NCBI RefSeq assembly: GCF_039523335.1
Contig: NZ_BAAAFC010000001.1
Location: forward strand, 2,170,001 to 2,234,000
Length of the DNA stretch: 64,000 nt
Source of the DNA: Marinobacter szutsaonensis
GTDB taxonomy: Bacteria > Pseudomonadota > Gammaproteobacteria > Pseudomonadales > Oleiphilaceae
Reading direction: 5' to 3'
The notes beneath the pieces were generated by a model. That model was not told the origin of the DNA, searched no databases, and saw only the letters and a program-made list of their open reading frames with translations. Below are positions 10,117 to 16,830 of the stretch, in pieces (position 1 is the stretch's first letter; each line of letters opens with the position of its first letter). The translations under genes and the position numbers were made by a program.

Positions 10117-10135
10117 TTAATCTGCTAGAGATTAA
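10117..10135. promoter_or_regulatory. Inverted repeat just upstream of the MazG-like gene
   Basis: Perfect seven-base inverted repeat TTAATCT, five-base centre GCTAG, AGATTAA. Its right edge touches the AAAGGGG ribosome-binding region (10134-10140) of the gene starting at 10148. This suits an operator for a dimeric regulator or a small RNA hairpin hiding the ribosome site. A TATAAT hexamer at 10049-10054, without a good -35, is a possible promoter about 70 bases further upstream. Function is inferred from position only. Confidence 0.45.
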
Positions 10136-10147
10136 AGGGGTATTTTG

Positions 10148-10468
10148 ATGAATGAGGCGATTGCCCGACTACGTCAGTTCCGGGACGATAGAGACTGGAA
10201 ACAATTCCACAACCCAAAAGACCTATCGCTGGCACTGAGTGTTGAGGCGGCGGAACTGCTCGAGCTTTTCCTGTGGAAATCACCGGAACAGGCTGATATC
10301 GGTAAAGTGAAGGAAGAGCTGGCCGATGTCATCGCCTATGCATTGCTACTGGCAGACAGCTATGAACTTGACGTCGAGCAGATTGTTCTCGACAAGATTG
10401 CGCTAAATGAAAAGAAATACCCTGTCAGCAAGGCTAAAGGTACCGCCAAGAAATACACCGAGCTATGA
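10148..10468 (+). CDS. MazG-like nucleotide pyrophosphohydrolase (RS21-C6/dCTPase type)
   Basis: A 106-residue all-alpha NTP pyrophosphohydrolase. It carries the metal-binding pattern of the superfamily: EAAE in helix 2 (Glu33, Glu36) and EELAD in helix 3 (Glu57, Asp60). The FHNPKDLSLALSVEAAELLELFLW stretch (split here as FHNPKDLSLA and LSVEAAELLELF) matches the RS21-C6-like branch that splits (d)NTPs to NMP plus pyrophosphate. ATG 10148 has a good AAAGGGG site; a TTG one codon earlier is less likely. Its last bases overlap the start of the helicase gene (ATGA), so the two proteins are coupled. Such enzymes clean nucleotide pools; in this setting a defence or stress role is an inference. The base composition is visibly less GC-rich than its neighbours. 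Confidence 0.85.
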   Translation: MNEAIARLRQFRDDRDWKQFHNPKDLSLALSVEAAELLELFLWKSPEQADIGKVKEELADVIAYALLLADSYELDVEQIVLDKIALNEKKYPVSKAKGTAKKYTEL

Positions 10469-12675
10469 GTCACTCGCCGATGGTAGAAATTCAGCGCTAC
10501 CCCTTCAGCCGGGAAGCCCTGAACGACCTGCGCGACAATGCCTTTGCCGCGGGCAACTGGCCACTGGTATACGTTCTCAGCGATGAAAAGCACCGGCGCG
10601 CCTACATCGGCGAGACCACCGATACGCTCACCCGCATGAGCACCCACCTGAAACATAATGAGAAGCAGCTGCTAACTGCAGTTCACCTGATCACCAGCGA
10701 ATATTTCAACAAATCAGCAACTCTGGATGTGGAATCTTTGCTGATCAAATACATGGCCGCCGATGGCAAATTCACCCTGCTGAACGGTAACCTGGGGCTG
10801 GCTGATCACAACTATTACCAGCGCGATGCACTTTATGAAGAGGTATTCCGGGAAGTCTGGAACCGGTTGATTGCCAAGGGTGTTGTATCCCGCACCCTGG
10901 ACCATCTTGATAATTCCGATGTCTTCAAATATTCCCCCTACAAATCCCTGTCATTCGATCAGCGCCAGGGACTGCTCACCATACTGCATGAACTGACCAA
11001 CCCCGGTGTCCAGAACATAGTGGTGGAAGGGGGAGCCGGAACCGGCAAGTCGGTGCTGGCCATCTTTCTGTTCAAACTACTAAATTCGGAAGATCACCAG
11101 ATTAATCTACGGGAATTTTCGGACGAAGAGGCTGAGATCCAGTCTCTGCTGAAGTCACTCAGAGAATCCCTGCCCAAACCGAAAATGGCGCTGGTGGTGC
11201 CCATGACCTCCTTCCGAACCACCCTGAAGAAGGCGTTCAAACACGTTTCCGGACTCAGCCCGGACATGGTGATCAGCCCGTCCGAGCTGACCAAACAACA
11301 CTACGATATTGTACTGGTGGACGAATCCCACCGTTTGCGCAAACGAAAGAATCTGGGTGCGTATTTTGGCAGTTTTGACAAAGCCTGTAAGGCTCTGGGC
11401 ATGGACAAGAATACCTGCAGTGAAGTGGACTGGGTCTCCCAGCAGGCGGACAAGGCAATTTTTTTCTACGACGAAGGCCAGTCCATCAAACCCTCCGATG
11501 CCGATGTGGAAGTGTTCCGTCGCCTGAAATCTGCCAAGGGCTCGGTAACACACCGATTGCTGTCCCAGTTCCGGGTCAAGGCCGGTCAGCCCTATGTGGA
11601 GTTCGTGGATAAGTTGCTCAACGGACGCCTTGATGACGGCGTGGTATTCACCGCCAAAAACTACGATTTTGAAGTGTTCGATTCGCTCAGTGACATGGTC
11701 AGTACTATTAACGAGAAAGAGGAGCAGGTCGGACTATCTCGACTGATTGCTGGCTACTCCTGGCCTTGGGCGTCCAAGAAGGATGCTGAGGCCTATGACA
11801 TAGTCATCGACGATATTCGCCTGCGCTGGAATAGCACCAACACCGACTGGATCAATAAGGAAGGCTCCCACAGGGAGGTCGGCTGCATTCATACCACACA
11901 GGGTTACGACCTGAACTACGCCGGCATTATCTTCGGTGAAGAGATCCGGTATGACCCGGAAAGCCAGTCCATCGTGATCGAGAAAGACAACTACCATGAC
12001 CGCACCGGTGGACAGGGCATCAAAGACCCGGCAGAGCTGAAGCAGTACATCATCAACATCTACCGCACCATTATGCTCCGCGGTATCCGTGGAACCTTTG
12101 TCTATGCTTGTGACAAAGCGCTGCGGGATTATCTGAAACAACACATTCCCGCCCACGCCGCCAATGCCAAAGAGCGTGAATCCGCAAACGCGGCTGATCT
12201 AGAACCCTATGTAAACGCCGTGCCGCTATTTGACCTGCAAGCCGCAGCAGGGGATTTCGGTACACTCAATGATGTCAGTGACCTTGACCCCGGTAAACAC
12301 GATGACTGGGTCGCTGTGCCCGAGGGAATCCGCGTAAATAAAGACATGTATGCCTGCCGAGTCTTCGGCGAATCCATGAACCGCGTAATCCCCAATGGTG
12401 CCCTGTGCCTGTTCAGAACCGACCGCGGCGGCTCCCGAAACGGCAAGACAGTTCTGGTTGAATGCCTAGACAGCATTGCTACCGACTCCGGCTCACGGTA
12501 CACGGTGAAGGTGTATGAAAGCTTCAAAACTGGGGACGAAAACGGCTGGCGCCATACCCATATTCAGCTGAAACCTAATTCATACGATGACAGCTTTAAG
12601 TCCATTGAGCTGACGGATGAGGAAGCTCATCAGTATCGTGTGGTAGGGGAGTTCTTTTGTGTGATCGACCAGTGA
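10465..12675 (+). CDS. GIY-YIG-like nuclease / Schlafen-group-3 (DUF2075) helicase / S24-like fusion
   Basis: A 736-residue three-part protein. (1) Residues about 30-115 resemble a GIY-YIG nuclease: VYV at 35-37 in place of GIY, YIG at 47-49, an Arg and His downstream, Glu90 in DVESLLIKY, and LLNGN. (2) Residues about 160-560 form a DUF2075/SLFN-g3 helicase: Walker A GGAGTGKS (189-196), Walker B VLVDESH (283-289), FYDEGQSIKPSD, a SQFR motif near 367-370, HTTQGYDLNYAG and MLRGIRGTFVYACD. (3) Residues about 613-734 look like a LexA/UmuD (S24) C-terminal domain: GESM with candidate nucleophile Ser637, GKTVLVE, and YTVK with candidate general base Lys682. No DNA-binding HTH is seen. The gene overlaps the MazG-like gene by four bases. 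A defence or damage-response role is inference. Confidence 0.85.
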   Translation: MSHSPMVEIQRYPFSREALNDLRDNAFAAGNWPLVYVLSDEKHRRAYIGETTDTLTRMSTHLKHNEKQLLTAVHLITSEYFNKSATLDVESLLIKYMAADGKFTLLNGNLGLADHNYYQRDALYEEVFREVWNRLIAKGVVSRTLDHLDNSDVFKYSPYKSLSFDQRQGLLTILHELTNPGVQNIVVEGGAGTGKSVLAIFLFKLLNSEDHQINLREFSDEEAEIQSLLKSLRESLPKPKMALVVPMTSFRTTLKKAFKHVSGLSPDMVISPSELTKQHYDIVLVDESHRLRKRKNLGAYFGSFDKACKALGMDKNTCSEVDWVSQQADKAIFFYDEGQSIKPSDADVEVFRRLKSAKGSVTHRLLSQFRVKAGQPYVEFVDKLLNGRLDDGVVFTAKNYDFEVFDSLSDMVSTINEKEEQVGLSRLIAGYSWPWASKKDAEAYDIVIDDIRLRWNSTNTDWINKEGSHREVGCIHTTQGYDLNYAGIIFGEEIRYDPESQSIVIEKDNYHDRTGGQGIKDPAELKQYIINIYRTIMLRGIRGTFVYACDKALRDYLKQHIPAHAANAKERESANAADLEPYVNAVPLFDLQAAAGDFGTLNDVSDLDPGKHDDWVAVPEGIRVNKDMYACRVFGESMNRVIPNGALCLFRTDRGGSRNGKTVLVECLDSIATDSGSRYTVKVYESFKTGDENGWRHTHIQLKPNSYDDSFKSIELTDEEAHQYRVVGEFFCVIDQ

Positions 12676-12690
12676 GGCATCCACTCACTG
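12670..12690. terminator. Small hairpin over the convergent stops of the helicase fusion and blc
   Basis: CAGTGAG (12670-12676), seven-base loop, CTCACTG (12684-12690): a perfect seven-pair stem that spans both stop codons. There is no T run on either side, so termination is only a possibility. Confidence 0.3.
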
Positions 12691-13197
12691 CTCGACCAAA
12701 ATCAACTCCCCAAGCTCAAACCCCTCTGCCTCGGCCCGGGCCTTGAACGTCTCCAGCACTGCGTCACTCACCTCCGGCGTGCGCGACATCAGCCACAGGT
12801 AATCCCGGCTGTAGCCCGTCAGGTAAGCCGTTGAATAGTCTTCATCCAGCCCGAATACCACGTAGGAGCCGTAAAAGGGGCCGAAGAAGGACACTTTCAG
12901 GTGGCCCACATCGCTGTCACCCACAAACACGGCGTGGCCTTCCGCCTCTTCCCACTCGCCCTCTTCGGCGTTATAACCCCGGTTGATGACTTTGATGCTG
13001 CCGTCCTCGTTCAGGGAGTATTCGGCGGTCACCTTGCTCAGGCCTTCCTCGAAGGAATGGTCCAGTCGGGCGATTTCGTACCAGGTGCCCAGGTAACGGT
13101 CTTTGTCGAAGCCGGTGACCGGTTCAATGCCTTTGGGCAGGCCGGTGCAGCCAACGAGTACCAATAGAGTGGCGGCAATCACGGGCAGGGCTTTCAT
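12685..13197 (-). CDS. blc: Outer-membrane lipocalin lipoprotein Blc
   Basis: A 170-residue bacterial lipocalin anchored in the outer membrane and thought to bind lysophospholipids or fatty acids. The signal sequence ends in a lipobox with Cys17 (VLVGC). The lipocalin fold signature follows (YLGTWYEIARLDHSFE, the G-x-W motif), with YSRDYLWLMSR near the end. It lies 13 bases beyond a phospholipase D-like lipoprotein gene on the same strand, which suggests a small envelope-lipid operon (cls-like gene first, blc second). Confidence 0.93.
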   Translation of the reverse strand: MKALPVIAATLLVLVGCTGLPKGIEPVTGFDKDRYLGTWYEIARLDHSFEEGLSKVTAEYSLNEDGSIKVINRGYNAEEGEWEEAEGHAVFVGDSDVGHLKVSFFGPFYGSYVVFGLDEDYSTAYLTGYSRDYLWLMSRTPEVSDAVLETFKARAEAEGFELGELILVEQ

Positions 13198-13210
13198 TGG
13201 GTTACTCCTA

Positions 13211-14779
13211 TTACAGCAGGGATTCGATCGGCATCAGCGACCAGAAAAACACCAGCATTCGCTTCAACGGACCGGTTCCCGGTTCATAGCTGTAGGTCAC
13301 CGTCCGGTGTTCCTGTTGTTCCAGCCAGCGCAGTTCCCCATCCTCGTTCAGCACCACTCGATAAGCGGTAAACCGCACCTGCTGGTCAAATTCCCGTTCC
13401 AGCACCCTTGCCAGTTCCGGGCTCTCGATCACGAAGCCCAGTTCGGTATTAAGGTGAATGGATCGGGGATCGAAATTAAACGAGCCGACGAACAGGGTCT
13501 CACCATCAACCGCGAAGGTCTTGGCATGCAGGCTGGACGCCGAACTGCCCATCATGCCGGTTTGCAAGTCCTGCTCCCGCGGGGGTTCGTCATCGAGCCT
13601 GCGCATCTCCCACAGCTCGACACCCGCCCGCAACAGGGGTTTGCGGTACTTGCTGTAACCGGCGTGCACCAGCGCCACGTCGTTGGCTTCGAGGGAGTTG
13701 GTCAGTACCCGCACCTCAACCCCACGTTCTTCCAGTTTCCGGAACAGTTCGACACCGGCATCCCGGGGGATGAAGTACGGGGAAACAAGGGTAATGCTCC
13801 GTTCGGGGTCATCCAGCGCCCGGGCCAGTTGCCGGCTGAGCAGGTCTTCTCTGTTGTTCCCGCCCAGAACCTTGGCGGGATCATCGCTGACCATGACCAC
13901 CGGCGCCCAGTTGAAGGCCAGTTCCCTGGCCAGCAAGCTGCGCAGGAACGCCGAATCCTCCAGGGTACGGGCATAGACCGAGGCGGCATCACTGTTCTCC
14001 GTGGTCCTGAATGACTCGGCCAGTGCCGCCAGCGGTTCCGGGCCGGGCTCGCCCAGGATCTGCCGGGCCGTTCGTGCATAACTGCTGGCCCAGTATCGGT
14101 CAAAATCCCGGGAGACTTCATCCACGGCCGGACCGATAGCCAGCACATCCAGGTCCGCAAACATCGCGCCCTGGGCGGCACCGAAGTATTCATCCGCGAT
14201 GTTGCGGCCGCCAATGATGGTGGCCTGGTTGTCCGCGGTGAAGGACTTGTTGTGCATCCGGTAATTGAGGCGCCGGAAATCCGTGAAGTAGCCCAGCCAC
14301 TTGGGATTACGGACCACAAAAGGGTTGAACAGGCGGATCTCGATGTTGGGGTGCTGACTCAAGGCCGCCAGGATGTCATCCATGCCGGCGATGCCGTTGT
14401 CATCCAGCAACAGCCGGACCCTGACTCCCCGTTCCGCCGCCCGGTACAGGGTGTACAGCATCAGAGTGCCCGTGGTGTCCGGGCGCCAGATGTAGTACTG
14501 GACATCCAGGCTGGCTTCGGCCGCCTCGGCGAGCAGGGCCCGGGCGGCAAAGGCATCGTAGGGGTCCGGTAGCAGGACAACGCCACTGTGGCCGGGATGG
14601 GCCTCGGTTTTCGGGGTAATGGCCTGGCCCAGGACGGTTTCCCGGGTCTGGGACTGGGGAATGGATCGGCTGTCAGGCCGGTCGGCCAGCGGTGGCAGGG
14701 CGCAGCCCGTTAGCAACAGCAGGAGGGTCACACCCATCCATACTCCGGCCCGAGGCACTAAAAGATTTTTTGCGGTCAA
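13211..14779 (-). CDS. clsC: Phospholipase D family lipoprotein, cardiolipin synthase C-like
   Basis: A 522-residue protein with a lipoprotein signal (LLLLTGC) and two HKD catalytic motifs: HNKSFTADNQATIIGGRN near 204-221 and HAKTFAVDGETLFVGSFNFD near 418-437. This pair, the spacing and the length match the ClsC (YmdC) branch, which makes cardiolipin from phosphatidylglycerol and phosphatidylethanolamine. The partner YmdB is not seen, so the exact reaction is inferred. blc follows on the same strand. Confidence 0.85.
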   Translation of the reverse strand: MTAKNLLVPRAGVWMGVTLLLLLTGCALPPLADRPDSRSIPQSQTRETVLGQAITPKTEAHPGHSGVVLLPDPYDAFAARALLAEAAEASLDVQYYIWRPDTTGTLMLYTLYRAAERGVRVRLLLDDNGIAGMDDILAALSQHPNIEIRLFNPFVVRNPKWLGYFTDFRRLNYRMHNKSFTADNQATIIGGRNIADEYFGAAQGAMFADLDVLAIGPAVDEVSRDFDRYWASSYARTARQILGEPGPEPLAALAESFRTTENSDAASVYARTLEDSAFLRSLLARELAFNWAPVVMVSDDPAKVLGGNNREDLLSRQLARALDDPERSITLVSPYFIPRDAGVELFRKLEERGVEVRVLTNSLEANDVALVHAGYSKYRKPLLRAGVELWEMRRLDDEPPREQDLQTGMMGSSASSLHAKTFAVDGETLFVGSFNFDPRSIHLNTELGFVIESPELARVLEREFDQQVRFTAYRVVLNEDGELRWLEQQEHRTVTYSYEPGTGPLKRMLVFFWSLMPIESLL

Positions 14780-15039
14780 TCGCTTCTCCGCATGGGTATT
14801 TCAGGAAGAATAGGATCAGATGCTGACAATATACTGCACATGCGCATCCGAACCTTAATAAAACCATACCGGGGAATTATTCCGGGTTGAGCGCGCCCGA
14901 CGCCAGGAACACCCGGCATTTCTGGCACCCCTTATATATTTATTTGATATAACGTTATACCTCTTGGTTTGTTAGTATTTGATCAATATCAACACTGGCG
15001 AGCCGGTTGATCAAACAATGACAAAAAGAGGTTCAAGGC
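14780..15039. other. AT-rich spacer between divergent clsC-like gene and SQR
   Basis: Holds the upstream signals of both genes. The half near SQR contains a perfect FNR/ANR palindrome (14979-14992) and a weak -10 (AACAAT, 15014-15019). The region around 14930-14965 is nearly pure A/T with ATAACGTTAT symmetry. No coding sequence was seen. Confidence 0.7.
14979..14992. promoter_or_regulatory. Perfect FNR/ANR-type box upstream of SQR
   Basis: TTGAT, CAAT, ATCAA: an exact match to the FNR/ANR/DNR consensus TTGATNNNNATCAA. A start site 41.5 bases from its centre would fall at about 15027, with a weak -10 (AACAAT) at 15014-15019 in the right place. This is class II activator geometry for the gene at 15040. 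The AGAGG ribosome site (15027-15031) would then sit at the very 5' end of the RNA. Confidence 0.75.
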
Positions 15040-16296
15040 ATGAGTTTGAATGCAGCACAGGAGTTCGATAAAAGACACACGGTCCTGATTGTCGGTGGCG
15101 GAGCCGCCGGTGTATCGGTGGCGTCCAGCCTTCACAAGCGGGACCGCTCCCTCGACATCGCGGTAGTGGAGCCCTCATCCACCCATCATTATCAGCCCGG
15201 GTGGACCATGGTTGGCGGCGGCGTTTTCCGTCCCGAGGTGACCTCCAGACCCATGAAAGAGGTCATGCCCTCGTTCGTCAGCTGGTACCAGCAAAAGGTC
15301 CTCTCCGTTGACCCGGACCAGAATCGCATCCAGCTCGCCGACGGATCCTGGATGACCTACGAGACCCTGGTACTGGCTCCGGGCCTTGAACTGAACTGGG
15401 GCGCCATCGATGGTCTGGAGGAAGCCCTCGGCCGGAACGGTGTGACCTCAAACTACCGTGAGGGCATGGCCAGCTATACCTGGGAAACCGTTCAGCGGCT
15501 GAAAAATGGCCGCGCACTGTTCAGCCAGCCCCCCATGCCGATCAAGTGTGCCGGCGCCCCCCAGAAAGCCATGTACCTGTCGTCGGACTACTGGCTCCGA
15601 CATGGCGTGCTGAACAATCTTGATATCCAGTTCCACAATGCTGGAGCCGTGTTGTTCGGCGTTCCCGATTACGTGCCGGCACTGGAGTCCTACATCCGGA
15701 AATACGGTATCGATGTCAATTTCCAGAGCAACCTGGTGGCAGTAAATGGTCCGGCCGGTAAAGCCACATTCCGCATGACTGATGCCGAAGGCAATACCCG
15801 GGATGAAGAGGTCGGTTTCGACATGCTGCACGCGGTGCCGCCACAGCGGGCGCCGGAATTTGTCCGGGAATCCGCCCTGGCCAATGAGGGCGGCTGGCTG
15901 GACCTGGAAGACGACACCCTGCGCCACAAACGTTTCAGCAATATCTTCGGTCTCGGGGATGTCAGCGGGACCGGCAATGCCAAGACCGCGGCAGCCGTGC
16001 GCAAACAGGCGCCGGTGGTGGCGGATAACCTGCTGGCTACGGTACGCAACCAACCTCTCAAGGCGGCCTATCTGGGCTACGGTTCCTGTCCGCTGACGGT
16101 CGAGAATGGCCGGATCGTTCTGGCGGAATTCGGCTATGGTGGCAAGCTGCAGCCCAGTTTCCCGAAGTGGCTCAACGATGGCACCAAGGCAACGCGGGCG
16201 GCCTGGTGGTTGAAGGCCAAGCAGCTACCGGGCCTTTACTGGCACGGCATGCTTAAGGGTCATGAGTGGCTGGCGAAGCCCGCACCCCGAGGGTGA
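15040..16296 (+). CDS. sqr: Sulfide:quinone oxidoreductase, type II-like
   Basis: A 418-residue FAD flavoprotein related to mitochondrial SQRDL and bacterial type II SQR. It oxidises sulfide and passes electrons to the quinone pool at the inner membrane. Seen: FAD-binding VGGGAAG (18-24), HHYQPGWTMVGGG (49-61), the redox Cys170 in PIKCAGAPQKAMYL and Cys350 in YGYGSCPLTVENG (the two active-site cysteines of the family), FGLGDVSG as the second FAD motif, and an amphipathic C-terminus. ATG 15040 has the AGAGG site. The upstream FNR/ANR box suggests induction when oxygen is low. No persulfide dioxygenase or rhodanese lies beside it; a globin gene converges on its end. Confidence 0.85.
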   Translation: MSLNAAQEFDKRHTVLIVGGGAAGVSVASSLHKRDRSLDIAVVEPSSTHHYQPGWTMVGGGVFRPEVTSRPMKEVMPSFVSWYQQKVLSVDPDQNRIQLADGSWMTYETLVLAPGLELNWGAIDGLEEALGRNGVTSNYREGMASYTWETVQRLKNGRALFSQPPMPIKCAGAPQKAMYLSSDYWLRHGVLNNLDIQFHNAGAVLFGVPDYVPALESYIRKYGIDVNFQSNLVAVNGPAGKATFRMTDAEGNTRDEEVGFDMLHAVPPQRAPEFVRESALANEGGWLDLEDDTLRHKRFSNIFGLGDVSGTGNAKTAAAVRKQAPVVADNLLATVRNQPLKAAYLGYGSCPLTVENGRIVLAEFGYGGKLQPSFPKWLNDGTKATRAAWWLKAKQLPGLYWHGMLKGHEWLAKPAPRG

Positions 16297-16306
16297 GGGC
16301 AACGGC

Positions 16307-16699
16307 TCAGTAGGCCCCGCGGATAAGATCAATCCCGGGGTTCAGGACGTCACGCCAGGCCTTGCCGAGCTCTGGTGTGTAATCGGGATCGTGCTGGCGG
16401 ACCGTTTTCAGCAGGGCCTCGAGCCACAGCGTGTACCACTCCGGCTTGATGTCATAGTGGTTGCGGTTATGGCTCTCGCCCAGGGCACGCAGCTTACGGT
16501 CCGACATACCGCGGGCGTGCAGGATCAGCTGCATGATGCCGTTTCGCAACAGGTGGCGCTGGGCTTCCATGTCGGTTTTCAGGAAGCGGTTGCGGATGGT
16601 GTCGGAACTGGACATGAAAAAGTCGTAGAAATCGACGAAAAAATCATCCTTGCGGCAGCAGCGTCCATAACTCTGGAAAACGAGATCCGTGTTGTTCAT
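16307..16699 (-). CDS. Single-domain globin
   Basis: A 130-residue protein of the globin fold, with FFVDFYDFFMSSSDTIRNRF as the A/B-C region and a proximal-His candidate, His77, in LGESHNRNHYDI, followed by the PEWYTLWLEALLKTVRQHDP helix typical of free-standing proteobacterial globins. It probably binds O2 or NO; no reductase domain is attached. I chose ATG 16699 because the family begins there; an upstream extension of 28 residues is not globin-like. It converges on sqr with ten bases between stops, and both proteins deal with diatomic or sulfide chemistry, but a functional link is only inferred. Confidence 0.82.
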   Translation of the reverse strand: MNNTDLVFQSYGRCCRKDDFFVDFYDFFMSSSDTIRNRFLKTDMEAQRHLLRNGIMQLILHARGMSDRKLRALGESHNRNHYDIKPEWYTLWLEALLKTVRQHDPDYTPELGKAWRDVLNPGIDLIRGAY

Positions 16700-16830
16700 T
16701 TGCAGTCTGTGTCCTTGTCGAAGTTGAAACCAGTCTGATAAGGGCACGCATTCTAGTTCTGCAAATAAACTTTTCCATAGCAAAATGTAACTACAGTTGC
16801 TCGAGATAGTTTATTTTTGCATATGGATCT

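Noticed and set aside
14940..14960. ATAACGTTAT palindrome upstream of the FNR box as a second regulator site
   Set aside because: Short and A/T-only around a single CG; it can arise by chance in this AT-rich spacer.
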